DNA from: Acetobacteraceae bacterium | GTDB taxonomy: Bacteria > Pseudomonadota > Alphaproteobacteria > Acetobacterales > Acetobacteraceae | Assembly: GCA_947474705.1 (NCBI GenBank) | Contig: CANJJS010000053.1 | Span: 1 to 35,419, forward strand | Length of the DNA: 35,419 nt | Direction: 5' to 3' | Shown here: in pieces, positions 6,500 through 14,540 of the stretch | How the letters are laid out: each line of letters starts with the position of its first letter | How positions within the stretch are numbered: position 1 is the stretch's first letter | Made by a program: the position numbers and the translations under genes | Notes under the pieces: model-generated | Told to the model about the DNA's origin: nothing | The model's input: only the letters and a program-made list of their open reading frames with translations | Databases searched by the model: none

Positions 6500-7597
6500 A
6501 TGTACTATCTGGACGCCAACGCCAGCGAACCGATGCGGCCCGAAGCGAAGGCGGCGATGCTCGAGGCCTTCGATGCCGTGGGGAACCCGTCTTCGGTTCA
6601 TGGCCCAGGGCGCGCGGTCAGACGATTGATTGAGGACGCGCGGGAAAGGGTCGCGGCCCGGTTCGGTGCCCGTGGCCAGGACACGGTCTTCGTGTCCGGT
6701 GGCACGGAGGCCGACGCCCTCGCGATCCATGCCCTCGGAACCGGCCGCCGCATTGCCATCGGCGTCACGGAACACGATGCGGTGCGCGCCGCCGCGCCCG
6801 GGGGCTGGACGATCCCGGTTTCGCGGGAGGGGCTGGCCGACCTCGACGCCCTCCGGGACTGGTTGACCGGCGGTCCGCCCGCTCTGGTCTGCCTGATGCT
6901 GGCGAACAACGAAACCGGCGCCATACAACCCGTCGCCGCCGCGGCCGCGTTGTGCCGGGCACACGGCGCGCTGCTGCATGTCGATGCCGTGCAGGCCGGC
7001 GGGCGCATCGCCGCCGATCTGGCCGCGCTCGGGTGCCATTCCCTGGCGCTGTCCGCGCATAAAATGGGTGGCCCCAAAGGCGTCGGGGCGTTGCTGCTGG
7101 CCCCCGAGGTCAGCGCCATCCGGCCTTTGATTTCCGGGGGGGGGCAGGAACGCGGCCGCCGTGGCGGCACCCAGGCGGTGCCCGCGATCGCCGGTTTCGC
7201 CGCTGTGTGCGCGCCGCCTTCGGACCAGGACCGTCTGGCCACCTTGCGCGATCGGGCCGAGGCGGCCGCGGTCCGGTACGGCGCCATCGTTTGCGGCGGC
7301 GGGGCACCGCGGCTCGCCAACACCGTGTCGCTGGCTTTGCCGGGCGCGCGCGCCGACGCGCAGGTGATCGCGCTCGACCTGGAGGGGATCGCCGTCAGCG
7401 CGGGCGCCGCGTGCAGTTCCGGCAAAGTGCAAACCAGCCATGTGCTGGAAGCGATGGGGCTCGGCGCGCTGGCGGGTCAGGCGATTCGCGTGTCCCTGCC
7501 TTGGAACGTCGAGGACGCGGCGATCGACGCGTTCGAGGCCGCGTATGCGCGCATGGCCGCCCGTATGCGGCGGCCTCTGGTTTCCGCCGCCGCGTGA
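6500..7597 (+). CDS. cysteine desulfurase (first of two, class V aminotransferase)
   Basis: A PLP enzyme of 365 residues that takes sulfur from cysteine as a persulfide. It opens MYYLDANASEPMRPEAKAAM. Expected features are visible: the cofactor loop SGGTEADALAIHAL, the Asp in HVDAVQAGG, the Schiff-base Lys in LSAHKMGGPKG, the SGGGQERGRRGGT loop, and the catalytic Cys in SAGAACSSGKV. It is shorter and more diverged than the copy that follows 16 nt downstream, lacking some surface segments. The two copies may have different sulfur acceptors, but this cannot be read from sequence. The start ATG 6500 nearly abuts the iscR stop. Confidence 0.92.
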   Translation: MYYLDANASEPMRPEAKAAMLEAFDAVGNPSSVHGPGRAVRRLIEDARERVAARFGARGQDTVFVSGGTEADALAIHALGTGRRIAIGVTEHDAVRAAAPGGWTIPVSREGLADLDALRDWLTGGPPALVCLMLANNETGAIQPVAAAAALCRAHGALLHVDAVQAGGRIAADLAALGCHSLALSAHKMGGPKGVGALLLAPEVSAIRPLISGGGQERGRRGGTQAVPAIAGFAAVCAPPSDQDRLATLRDRAEAAAVRYGAIVCGGGAPRLANTVSLALPGARADAQVIALDLEGIAVSAGAACSSGKVQTSHVLEAMGLGALAGQAIRVSLPWNVEDAAIDAFEAAYARMAARMRRPLVSAAA

Positions 7598-7613
7598 TAC
7601 CATAAATTATCTC

Positions 7614-8828
7614 ATGACCGACCGGCATCACCCCCGCCCGAACCGCCCCGTCTACCTGGACAACCAGGCGACGACCCGCTGCGACCCGCGCGTGGTGAAC
7701 GCCATGCTGCCCTGGTTCGCCGAGCAATACGGCAATCCCGCCAGCGCCGAGCACGTCATGGGCAAAACGGCCGAAGCCGCGGTCGAGGCCGCCCGCGCCG
7801 AAGTGGCCGCGATTCTTGGCGCCGATGTCCGAGAGGTTGTCTTCACCTCCGGCGCGACCGAGAGCAACAACATCGCGATCAAGGGGGCTGCCCGTTACGC
7901 CGCGCGCGCCGGCGATCCGCGGCGGCGGGTCGTCACGGTCGCCACCGAACACAAATGCGTCCTGGAATCCGTCGCCGATCTCAGGGACGAGGGATTCGAA
8001 CCCGTCGTCCTGCCGGTGAAACCCGACGGGTTGCTCGATCCGGATGTGCTGCGGGCCGCGCTGGCGGAGCCCACGCTGCTTGTCTCCATCATGGCCGTGA
8101 ACAACGAAACCGGCGTGGTCCAGGACATCCCGGCGCTCGCCGCGATCGCCAAGGCGGCGGGCGCGATGGTGCATTCCGATCTGGCGCAGGCCGTGGGCAA
8201 AATCCCGGTCGATCTGACGGGCTGGGGAGTCGATCTCGCCTCCGTCAGCGGGCACAAAATCTACGGTCCCAAGGGCACCGGGGCGCTGTTCGTCCGCCGC
8301 CGCCCGCGCGCGCGGGTCATGCCGTTGTTCTCGGGCGGCGGCCAGGAACGCGGCCTCCGTTCCGGTACGCTCGCCCCGTCCTTGATCGTGGGGTTGGGTG
8401 AGGCCTGCCGCATCGCGCGGCTGGAAATGGAAGCCGACAACGCCCGGGTCTCCTTCCTGCGCGACAACCTGCTGGAACAGCTAGAGCGCCATATCCCGGG
8501 CATCGCGATCAACGGCACCATGGGGCACCGGATCGCGGGCAACCTGAACATCACGTTCCCCGTCGAAACCGCGGTGCGCATGCTGGAACGGATGCCGGAC
8601 CTTTGCGTGTCCACTGGCTCGGCCTGTTCCTCGGCGGAGGTGGAGCCGTCTTATGTGTTGAAGGCGATGGGGCTGACGGAGGCCGAAGCCGCCCGCACCT
8701 TGCGCATTGGGGTCGGACGCTTTACCTCGCCCGCCGACATCGACTACGCGGCGGCGACGCTGGCGGCGGCCCATCAGGGTCCCCCGCATGGCGGAAGGCA
8801 CGCGGGGGACCACCTGGCCGGGATCTGA
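7614..8828 (+). CDS. iscS: cysteine desulfurase IscS
   Basis: 404 residues, close to canonical IscS. It has VYLDNQATTRCDPRVVNAML at the N-terminus, GNPASAEHVMG, the cofactor loop FTSGATESNNIAIKG, HSDLAQAVGKIPVD, the PLP-Lys in SVSGHKIYGPKG, GGGQERGLRSGT, and the mobile active-site loop STGSACSSAEVEPSYVL with its Cys. IscS gives persulfide sulfur to Fe-S assembly, to MnmA for tRNA thiolation and to other acceptors. The fdx and mnmA genes directly downstream fit both uses. The start ATG 7614 is 16 nt after the previous stop, and the stop is 3 nt before fdx. Confidence 0.94.
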   Translation: MTDRHHPRPNRPVYLDNQATTRCDPRVVNAMLPWFAEQYGNPASAEHVMGKTAEAAVEAARAEVAAILGADVREVVFTSGATESNNIAIKGAARYAARAGDPRRRVVTVATEHKCVLESVADLRDEGFEPVVLPVKPDGLLDPDVLRAALAEPTLLVSIMAVNNETGVVQDIPALAAIAKAAGAMVHSDLAQAVGKIPVDLTGWGVDLASVSGHKIYGPKGTGALFVRRRPRARVMPLFSGGGQERGLRSGTLAPSLIVGLGEACRIARLEMEADNARVSFLRDNLLEQLERHIPGIAINGTMGHRIAGNLNITFPVETAVRMLERMPDLCVSTGSACSSAEVEPSYVLKAMGLTEAEAARTLRIGVGRFTSPADIDYAAATLAAAHQGPPHGGRHAGDHLAGI

Positions 8829-8831
8829 CAC

Positions 8832-9164
8832 ATGCCGAAAATGACGTTCATCGAGCGCGACGGAACGCATCGCGAGGTCGACGCGGCCAACGGCCTGTCG
8901 GTGCTGGAAATCGCGCATAAACATAAGGTCGATATCGAAGGCGCCTGCGAGGGTTCGCTGGCCTGCTCGACCTGCCATGTCATTGTCGATGGCGACTGGT
9001 ACAAAAAGCTGAAAACCGCGACCGAGGACGAGGAAGACATGCTCGACCTTGCCTTCGGTCTGACTGAAACGTCCCGGCTGGGATGCCAGATCGTCATGTC
9101 CGACGCGCTGGACGGTCTCGTCGTGGCGCTGCCGTCGAGCGTCAACAACATGCTGAAGGGCTGA
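8832..9164 (+). CDS. fdx: [2Fe-2S] ferredoxin, ISC type
   Basis: 110 residues. The cluster ligands are C39, C45, C48 ([16 protein letters not shown]) and C85 (RLGCQIV), the C-x5-C-x2-C...C spacing of adrenodoxin/ISC-type ferredoxins. The [18 protein letters not shown] segment is typical of this group. It donates electrons, in E. coli to IscS/IscU during cluster assembly. It sits between iscS and mnmA with almost no spacing, so co-transcription is very likely. A role as P450 partner for the cytochrome P450 gene further along cannot be excluded but has no positional support. Confidence 0.93.
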   Translation: MPKMTFIERDGTHREVDAANGLSVLEIAHKHKVDIEGACEGSLACSTCHVIVDGDWYKKLKTATEDEEDMLDLAFGLTETSRLGCQIVMSDALDGLVVALPSSVNNMLKG

Positions 9165-9166
9165 CG

Positions 9167-10231
9167 TTGAGAATCGTGGTCGCCATGTCCGGCGGGGTCG
9201 ACAGCTCCGTCGCCGCCGGCCTGCTGCGCGACCTGGGCCACGAGGTCATCGGCGTCACGTTGCAGCTCTACGACCAGGGTGCCGCCGCTGGGCGCAAAGG
9301 CGCCTGCTGCGCGGGACAGGACATTCACGACGCCCGCCGCGCCGCCGATCACCTGGGCATCCCGCACTACACGATTGACGCCGAGGCGCGGTTCGCCAAA
9401 GCCGTCATCGCCGATTTCGCCGACAGCTATGCCGCCGGGGAAACGCCGGTGCCGTGCATCCGTTGCAACCAGACCGTCAAATTTCACGATTTGACCGTTC
9501 TGGCCGCCGATCTCGGCGCCGACCGTCTCGCCACCGGCCATTACGTCCGCCGTGTCGATGGCCCCGAGGGCGCGGAACTGCACCGCGCCGCCGATCCCGA
9601 TCGCGATCAAAGCTGGTTCATGTTCGCGACAACCCAGGCCCAACTGGAAAAATGTATTTTTCCACTGGGCGGCATGCCGGACAAGCGCGCTGTCCGCGAT
9701 CTGGCGGTGCAACTCGGCCTCGCGGTGGCGGAAAAACCCGACAGTCAGGATATCTGCTTCGTCCCTTCCGGTTCCTACGCCGACATCGTCGGGCGGCTCC
9801 GCCCCGACGCGCTGGAACCCGGGGAGATCGTCGATACCGCCGGGACCGTTGTCGGCCGGCACGACGGCGTGGCTCGTTACACGGTCGGCCAGAGCAAACG
9901 GCTCGGCCCCGCGGCGATGGCGGACGGGGAGCGCCGGATGGTCGTGGCGACGGAGCCGGGAACGCGCCGGATTGTCGTTGGTCCGCGCACGCTCGCGACC
10001 GATGTCGTGCGTTTGCGGGAGGTGAACTGGCTGACCGCGCCGTCATCCACGGGATTGCGGTGCGCGGTGAAGCTGCGGGCGCGGGACGGGTTGCGGCCCG
10101 CGACGGTGGAGATGGACGAAGGCGCCGTTGTTGTCCGTCTGGACGAACCGGCGTTACCGGCGCCGGGCCAAGCCTGTGTGTTTTACGACGGCGACCGCGT
10201 GTTGGGCGGCGGGTTTATCGGCCGGCCATAG
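9167..10231 (+). CDS. mnmA: tRNA 2-thiouridylase MnmA
   Basis: MnmA adds sulfur to U34 of tRNA-Lys, Glu and Gln using ATP and IscS-derived persulfide. The PP-loop AMSGGVDSSVAAGLL is at the N-terminus. One catalytic Cys is in PVPCIRCNQTVKF and the second in DSQDICFVPSG. WFMFATTQAQLEKCIFPLGG is a typical central segment and RYTVGQSKRLG a late one. The start is TTG 9167, preceded by AAGGG and only 2 nt after the fdx stop; no ATG would keep the PP-loop intact (the first is inside it). About 354 residues, normal length. It is last in the operon, and its stop is 9 nt from a convergent gene. Confidence 0.93.
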   Translation: MRIVVAMSGGVDSSVAAGLLRDLGHEVIGVTLQLYDQGAAAGRKGACCAGQDIHDARRAADHLGIPHYTIDAEARFAKAVIADFADSYAAGETPVPCIRCNQTVKFHDLTVLAADLGADRLATGHYVRRVDGPEGAELHRAADPDRDQSWFMFATTQAQLEKCIFPLGGMPDKRAVRDLAVQLGLAVAEKPDSQDICFVPSGSYADIVGRLRPDALEPGEIVDTAGTVVGRHDGVARYTVGQSKRLGPAAMADGERRMVVATEPGTRRIVVGPRTLATDVVRLREVNWLTAPSSTGLRCAVKLRARDGLRPATVEMDEGAVVVRLDEPALPAPGQACVFYDGDRVLGGGFIGRP

Positions 10232-10239
10232 GCAACGGG

Positions 10240-11154
10240 TCAGCGTGCCTGGCCGATCCCGAACAGGGTCGAGACGGTCGAAACGCCTCGGTCGAGCACG
10301 CCCAGAGCGATATCGGTGCTGAATCCAAACAAAAACGGTGTCACGATAATAAAGGTATTCGTTACGGTTTCGTTGACTTTGTCCGCGGTCGCGTGGTTGG
10401 CGCCGGAGACGTAGGCGTAGACGAGTTCGATGGAATCGCGACTGAAACAAACGCCCAGGATGAAGGCGAAGATGAGACCGGTGGTGAGACGGTTGCGGAG
10501 GTAATTTTCGTCGTTCAGACGCTCGGCCCGGGTGGGTATGGGGGGAGGCGCGCCGCCGGGCGTCGCGGTGCCGCCGGGTGGGCTGACGGGCACGGGGGCT
10601 CCTCCTTCCGTCCGGCTGTTTTGGGTGGTGAGCAGCGATGTCGCGAAAAACGCCGCGACGCCCAGTCCGCCAAGGGCCACGGTCCAAATCAGGGAACTGG
10701 CGATTTCGAAGGATTTAAAAGCGACCATGATCCAGGAGGCGGCGTCCGGGCTCACCCCGAACTGGTTTCTGATCAGTTGCGTCAGGCTGAACGTGAAAAA
10801 CGCCATGAGTAGGGCGACCGCGAAGATTTTCGCCGGCAGGCCGAAATATCTCCGGCATTTCCACAGCAGAAAATCGTGATTCTTGTCCGGGCCGGCGACC
10901 TTGAGTTGTTTAACGAGCGCGATGGAGATGCCGTCGAGTTGTTTCCATTCGTCCGGCTGCACCGGGCGCCCCACGAGCGAATGGCGGTACGACGAGATCG
11001 CGGCGAGCGAGTAGTAGTCGTCGATGGTTTTCGTATCCGAGACGATGTTCTCGCGGATCAGGAAGGCTTTGATGTCTTCGGCCGCGCGCAACTGATCGAC
11101 GAACAATCTGTCGCGGACTTTGAAGGAGGCCGTGTTCCGGGCCGGGTCGGTCAT
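10240..11154 (-). CDS. unrecognised membrane protein with four predicted helices
   Basis: I do not recognise this family. From ATG 11154 (MTDPARNTASFKVRDRLFVD, upstream GGAAG) it has a soluble N-terminal part of about 115 residues that is charged and probably helical. Two hydrophobic helices follow (IFAVALLMAFFTFSLTQLI and SSLIWTVALGGLGVAAFFA). A Pro/Gly-rich linker comes next (GGAPVPVSPPGGTATPGGAP), then a short soluble piece and two more helices (GLIFAFILGVCFSRDSIEL and FIIVTPFLFGFSTDIALGVL). ATG 11187 or 11223 are alternative starts. It is convergent with mnmA and lies downstream of murJ with a gap of over 300 nt, so it is probably transcribed on its own. Confidence 0.7.
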   Translation of the reverse strand: MTDPARNTASFKVRDRLFVDQLRAAEDIKAFLIRENIVSDTKTIDDYYSLAAISSYRHSLVGRPVQPDEWKQLDGISIALVKQLKVAGPDKNHDFLLWKCRRYFGLPAKIFAVALLMAFFTFSLTQLIRNQFGVSPDAASWIMVAFKSFEIASSLIWTVALGGLGVAAFFATSLLTTQNSRTEGGAPVPVSPPGGTATPGGAPPPIPTRAERLNDENYLRNRLTTGLIFAFILGVCFSRDSIELVYAYVSGANHATADKVNETVTNTFIIVTPFLFGFSTDIALGVLDRGVSTVSTLFGIGQAR

Positions 11155-11473
11155 GGCTTCTTCCACCTCTGTCGGAGTTTTTCCCATCGCGGGCCAATAT
11201 GAAGCGGGGAATCGGAATGTCAATATTTGTGTAAAATCCGCTCCGCTCGGTTGGCGCGGGCCCTTCTGGGGCGTCGTCGCTCCTGGTGTCGACTTTGGGA
11301 ATAGCGGGACTTCTGGGCGGGAAGCGGCGTCGATCCTCGCGTCGTGGTCAGGTGGTTTATTGGGGACGCCGGACGCGCCACGCGATCTGTTCCCGGCGCG
11401 TTGGGGACAGATCGATGCAAAGGGAATATCCGATCCCGGCCGGTGCGAGGTGGCCTGGTTCGCCGAAAACCGC

Positions 11474-13036
11474 TTATCGCCGCCGCCGGACCATCGCGAT
11501 CAGCGCCCGCGCGTCGAAAGCGCCAAGCGCCAATGCGGCCATGCCGTAAACGCCAATCCCCAGTGTCACCAGTGTAACCAATCCGAACCATCGCCCGAAC
11601 AGGAACAATGGTGCCTCCGCGAACCACAGCGTCGCCGCCATGGCCATCGCGGCCAGTCCCATTCGCGGCAAACGCCGCCGCAGCGCCGCGTCCGCCATCA
11701 GATGGCCGCGACGGTGCAGCACAATGCCAAGTGTCACAATGTTGAAGGTCGAGGCCAGGCTGGTCGCCAGCGCCGGACCGATATGGCTCAACAATGGCAG
11801 CGACCCCGCGACCGAGGCTGGCGCCAGCGCCCCCGCGTTGAACACGATGTTCAGGGCGAAATTCACCGCCAGCGTGATCATGCCGATCCGCACCGGCATC
11901 GCCGTATCGCCTCGCGCGAACGCCGCCGGCGCCAGCACCTTCAGTAGCACCACGGATGGCAGGCCGATCGCGAAGGCGGCCAGCGACTGCGAGGCCAGCC
12001 GCGCGCTCTCCGCGTCGAACGCGCCCCGGCCGAACAGCACCCACATGATCGGATAGGCCGAGACCGTCAGCGCCAGCGCCGCCGGAAGCGTCAAAAACAG
12101 CGCGTATTCGATCGCCCGGTTCAGGGACGTCATCGCCGCCGCCTCGTCCCCGCTCCGGATCTGGCGCGACATCACCGGCAGCAGTGCCGTCCCCACCGCG
12201 ATCCCGATCACGCCCAGAGGCAGTTGCTGGATGCGGTCGGCGTAATACAGCAGCGACACCGTGCCCGCCGGTAACAAACTGGCGATGATCACATCGACGG
12301 CCTGATTGAGTTGCGCCGCGCTCGCCCCCACCAGTCCCGGCGCCATCCGTTTAAGCAGCAGCTTCATCGCCGGTGTCAGCCGGGGCCGGGGAATCCGCAA
12401 CGGCATGCCCGCGCGATGCACGGCCCAGACCAGCAGCCCGAGCTGCACAACGCCCGACGCCGAAACCCCCCAGGCCGCCGCGTGTCCGACCGTCGGCACG
12501 AACGGAGTCAGGCCCAGCAACGCCGCGATCGCGAACAAATTATACAGCACCGGGGCCGCGGCCGCGGCCCAAAAATGCTCCATTCCGTTCAGCGCGCCCG
12601 ACAGCAGCGCGGCCAGACAAATCAGCATCAAATAGGGAAACGAAATTCGCGCCAGATCGACCGCCAGCGCGAATTTTTCCGGGCTCGCCGCGAAACCCGG
12701 GGCGAAGACCAGCATGATCTGGGGCATGAAAATCTCGCCCAGAATGGTCAGAGCTCCGAGCCAAAAGGCCATCACGGCGATTGCCTCCTGCGCGAAACGC
12801 CGCGCGGCCTCCGGCCCCGAGGTCGCCAGCAACCCCGAAAACTCCGGCACGAAGGCGGCGTTGAACGCCCCCTCGCCAAACAACCGCCGGAACAAATTCG
12901 GCAACTTGTTGGCCACGAAAAACGCGTCCGCCACCGGACCCGCGCCAATCAACGCCGCCATCAACATGTCGCGCACAAAGCCCAACACCCGGCTGGCCAT
13001 GGTCCAACCGCCGACGGTGAGGATGCTCCTCAGCAT
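11474..13036 (-). CDS. murJ: lipid II flippase MurJ
   Basis: MurJ (MviN) flips lipid II across the inner membrane for peptidoglycan synthesis. About 520 residues with 13-14 hydrophobic helices, opening LRSILTVGGWTMASRVLGFV. The family hallmarks ADAFFVANKLPNLFRRLFGE and GAFNAAFVPEFSG carry the cavity Arg residues. YADRIQQLPLGVIGIAVGTA and LFGRGAFDAESA are further conserved stretches. The start is ATG 13036; a longer frame upstream runs into the palindromic repeat and does not look like protein. The upstream 270 nt is mostly that repeat, so its promoter must lie within or just beside it. Confidence 0.95.
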   Translation of the reverse strand: MLRSILTVGGWTMASRVLGFVRDMLMAALIGAGPVADAFFVANKLPNLFRRLFGEGAFNAAFVPEFSGLLATSGPEAARRFAQEAIAVMAFWLGALTILGEIFMPQIMLVFAPGFAASPEKFALAVDLARISFPYLMLICLAALLSGALNGMEHFWAAAAAPVLYNLFAIAALLGLTPFVPTVGHAAAWGVSASGVVQLGLLVWAVHRAGMPLRIPRPRLTPAMKLLLKRMAPGLVGASAAQLNQAVDVIIASLLPAGTVSLLYYADRIQQLPLGVIGIAVGTALLPVMSRQIRSGDEAAAMTSLNRAIEYALFLTLPAALALTVSAYPIMWVLFGRGAFDAESARLASQSLAAFAIGLPSVVLLKVLAPAAFARGDTAMPVRIGMITLAVNFALNIVFNAGALAPASVAGSLPLLSHIGPALATSLASTFNIVTLGIVLHRRGHLMADAALRRRLPRMGLAAMAMAATLWFAEAPLFLFGRWFGLVTLVTLGIGVYGMAALALGAFDARALIAMVRRRR

Positions 13037-13065
13037 GGGCGATGGGCCTGAGACGTGGACACGCT

Positions 13066-13302
13066 GGGGCTCTGCCCCAGACCCAGCGGGGGCTTTGCCC
13101 CTCGACCCCACCAGGGGAACGTCCCCTGGACCGCGATCGATTTTGGCCGGTTGTTAAGGGAGGGCCATGCGAGGCTGTCGAAACGGCCGAGATGGCCCTC
13201 CCTTAACAGCCGGCCAACCCCGGGGTTCCAAGGGCGAGCCCTTGGCGGGATCGAAGGGCGGAGCCCTCGTGGGGTCCGGGGCAAAGCCCTGGCGCCGCCA
13301 CC
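13066..13302. repeat. large palindromic intergenic element
   Basis: About 240 bp fold back on themselves. The central arms 13143-13168 and 13192-13217 are 26 bp with one mismatch (TTGGCCGG...GGGCCAT). The outer arms 13090-13112 (GGGCTTTGCCCCTCGACCCC) and 13269-13289 (complementary, small changes) also pair. Between them lie smaller palindromes such as CCAAGGGCGAGCCCTTGG and CTGGGGCTCTGCCCCAG. GC-rich elements of this wording are, from memory, frequent between genes in Acetobacteraceae. It fills the gap between the P450 3' end and murJ. Confidence 0.8.
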
Positions 13303-13310
13303 GCTCAGGC

Positions 13311-14528
13311 TCAATGCCGTGCCGGGGACCATGTCGCCGGCAGGGTGGTCAGGCCGCGCAGGGTGAAGCTTTCGCGCCATTTTGGGGCGTCGACATTGGG
13401 CAGGGTTAGGTCTGGCATGCGCCGCAGCAGGGTTCGGAAGACGACCTCGGCTTCGATGCGGGCCAGTTGGGCGCCAAGGCAGAAGTGGATGCCGCCGCCG
13501 AAGGACAAAGGTTTCAGGCGTTCGCGGGTCACGTCCATGCGGTCGGGGTCGGGGAAGACGTCCGGGTCGCGGTTGGCGGCACCGAGCAGGGCGACCATCG
13601 GCGTGCCGGGCTGGACCGTGGTGCCGGAAAATTCGATGGGTTCGGCGGCCTCGCGCCCGACGATCTGGACGGGGGATTCGTAGCGCAGGATTTCCTCGAT
13701 GGCGTTCGGGATCAGGCTGGGATCGTCGCGGATGGCGGCCCATTGGCTGGGGTTGCGGTGAAGCGACCACAGTCCGTTGCCGATCAGGTTGACGGTGGTT
13801 TCATGGCCCGCGCCGAACAGCAGGGTGACGTTGGCGCGCAGTTCCTCGGAGGTCAGGCGGTCGCCCGCTTCCTCGGCCTGGACCAGCAGGGACAGCAGAT
13901 CGTCGCGCGGCTCCTTACGGCGCAGGGCGAACAGGCGTTCGAAATACAGCGCGCTGGTCTTGCTGCTCTGGTTGGCGCGGTCGAGTTCCTCGCGCGTCGG
14001 CACCACCGGGTTCAGCAGCGCGCCGCCGGACGCGGTGCCGTTGACGAAGTGGTCGCGGTCTTCCTCGGGGATGCCAAGCAACTCGCAGATGACGAGGACG
14101 GGCAGGGGGAAGGCCAGATCGCGGACGGCGTCCATTTCGCCCTTGGCCTGAACCTTGTCGAGCAGCCGGTCGGTGATGGTTTGAATGCCCGCGCGCATGT
14201 CTTCCATTTTGCGCGCGGTGAAGACTTTCGCCACCAGCCCGCGCAGGCGCGTGTGATCCGGCGGGTCCTGCATCAGCATCATTTTCGACAATTCGACGAC
14301 CGCGGGTTCGTCGAGCGCGGTCGGCCCGAAGCGGCGGATCAGCGTGTCCGGATTTTTAAAATTCCGCCCCATGCGCCGGTCGCGCACCATCAGCGAAACG
14401 TCCTCGTATTTCGTCAGAAACGTCCGCCCCGTGGGATCGGTCCAGACCGGCATCGCGGCGCGGAGCTGGCGATAGAACGGGTAGGGGTTGGCGATGAACG
14501 CCGGATCGCGCGGGTTGAACGCCAACAT
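13311..14528 (-). CDS. cytochrome P450
   Basis: A soluble bacterial P450 of 405 residues, starting at ATG 14528. It has the substrate-binding N-terminal half with DPPDHTRLRGLVAKVFTARK and the I-helix oxygen-activation motif LLFGAGHETT. The ExxR pair is in EEILRYESP and the haem Cys loop is FGGGIHFCLGAQLAR. It needs a ferredoxin and reductase; none is adjacent. Starting 12 nt after the stop of the M20-type hydrolase gene on the same strand, it is almost certainly co-transcribed with it. The substrate cannot be told from sequence. Confidence 0.93.
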   Translation of the reverse strand: MLAFNPRDPAFIANPYPFYRQLRAAMPVWTDPTGRTFLTKYEDVSLMVRDRRMGRNFKNPDTLIRRFGPTALDEPAVVELSKMMLMQDPPDHTRLRGLVAKVFTARKMEDMRAGIQTITDRLLDKVQAKGEMDAVRDLAFPLPVLVICELLGIPEEDRDHFVNGTASGGALLNPVVPTREELDRANQSSKTSALYFERLFALRRKEPRDDLLSLLVQAEEAGDRLTSEELRANVTLLFGAGHETTVNLIGNGLWSLHRNPSQWAAIRDDPSLIPNAIEEILRYESPVQIVGREAAEPIEFSGTTVQPGTPMVALLGAANRDPDVFPDPDRMDVTRERLKPLSFGGGIHFCLGAQLARIEAEVVFRTLLRRMPDLTLPNVDAPKWRESFTLRGLTTLPATWSPARH

Positions 14529-14540
14529 GGGAAAACTCCT

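Noticed and set aside
11224-11473. A gene or RNA in the gap between murJ and the membrane protein gene
   Set aside because: No frame with protein-like composition and no clear hairpin or promoter seen.
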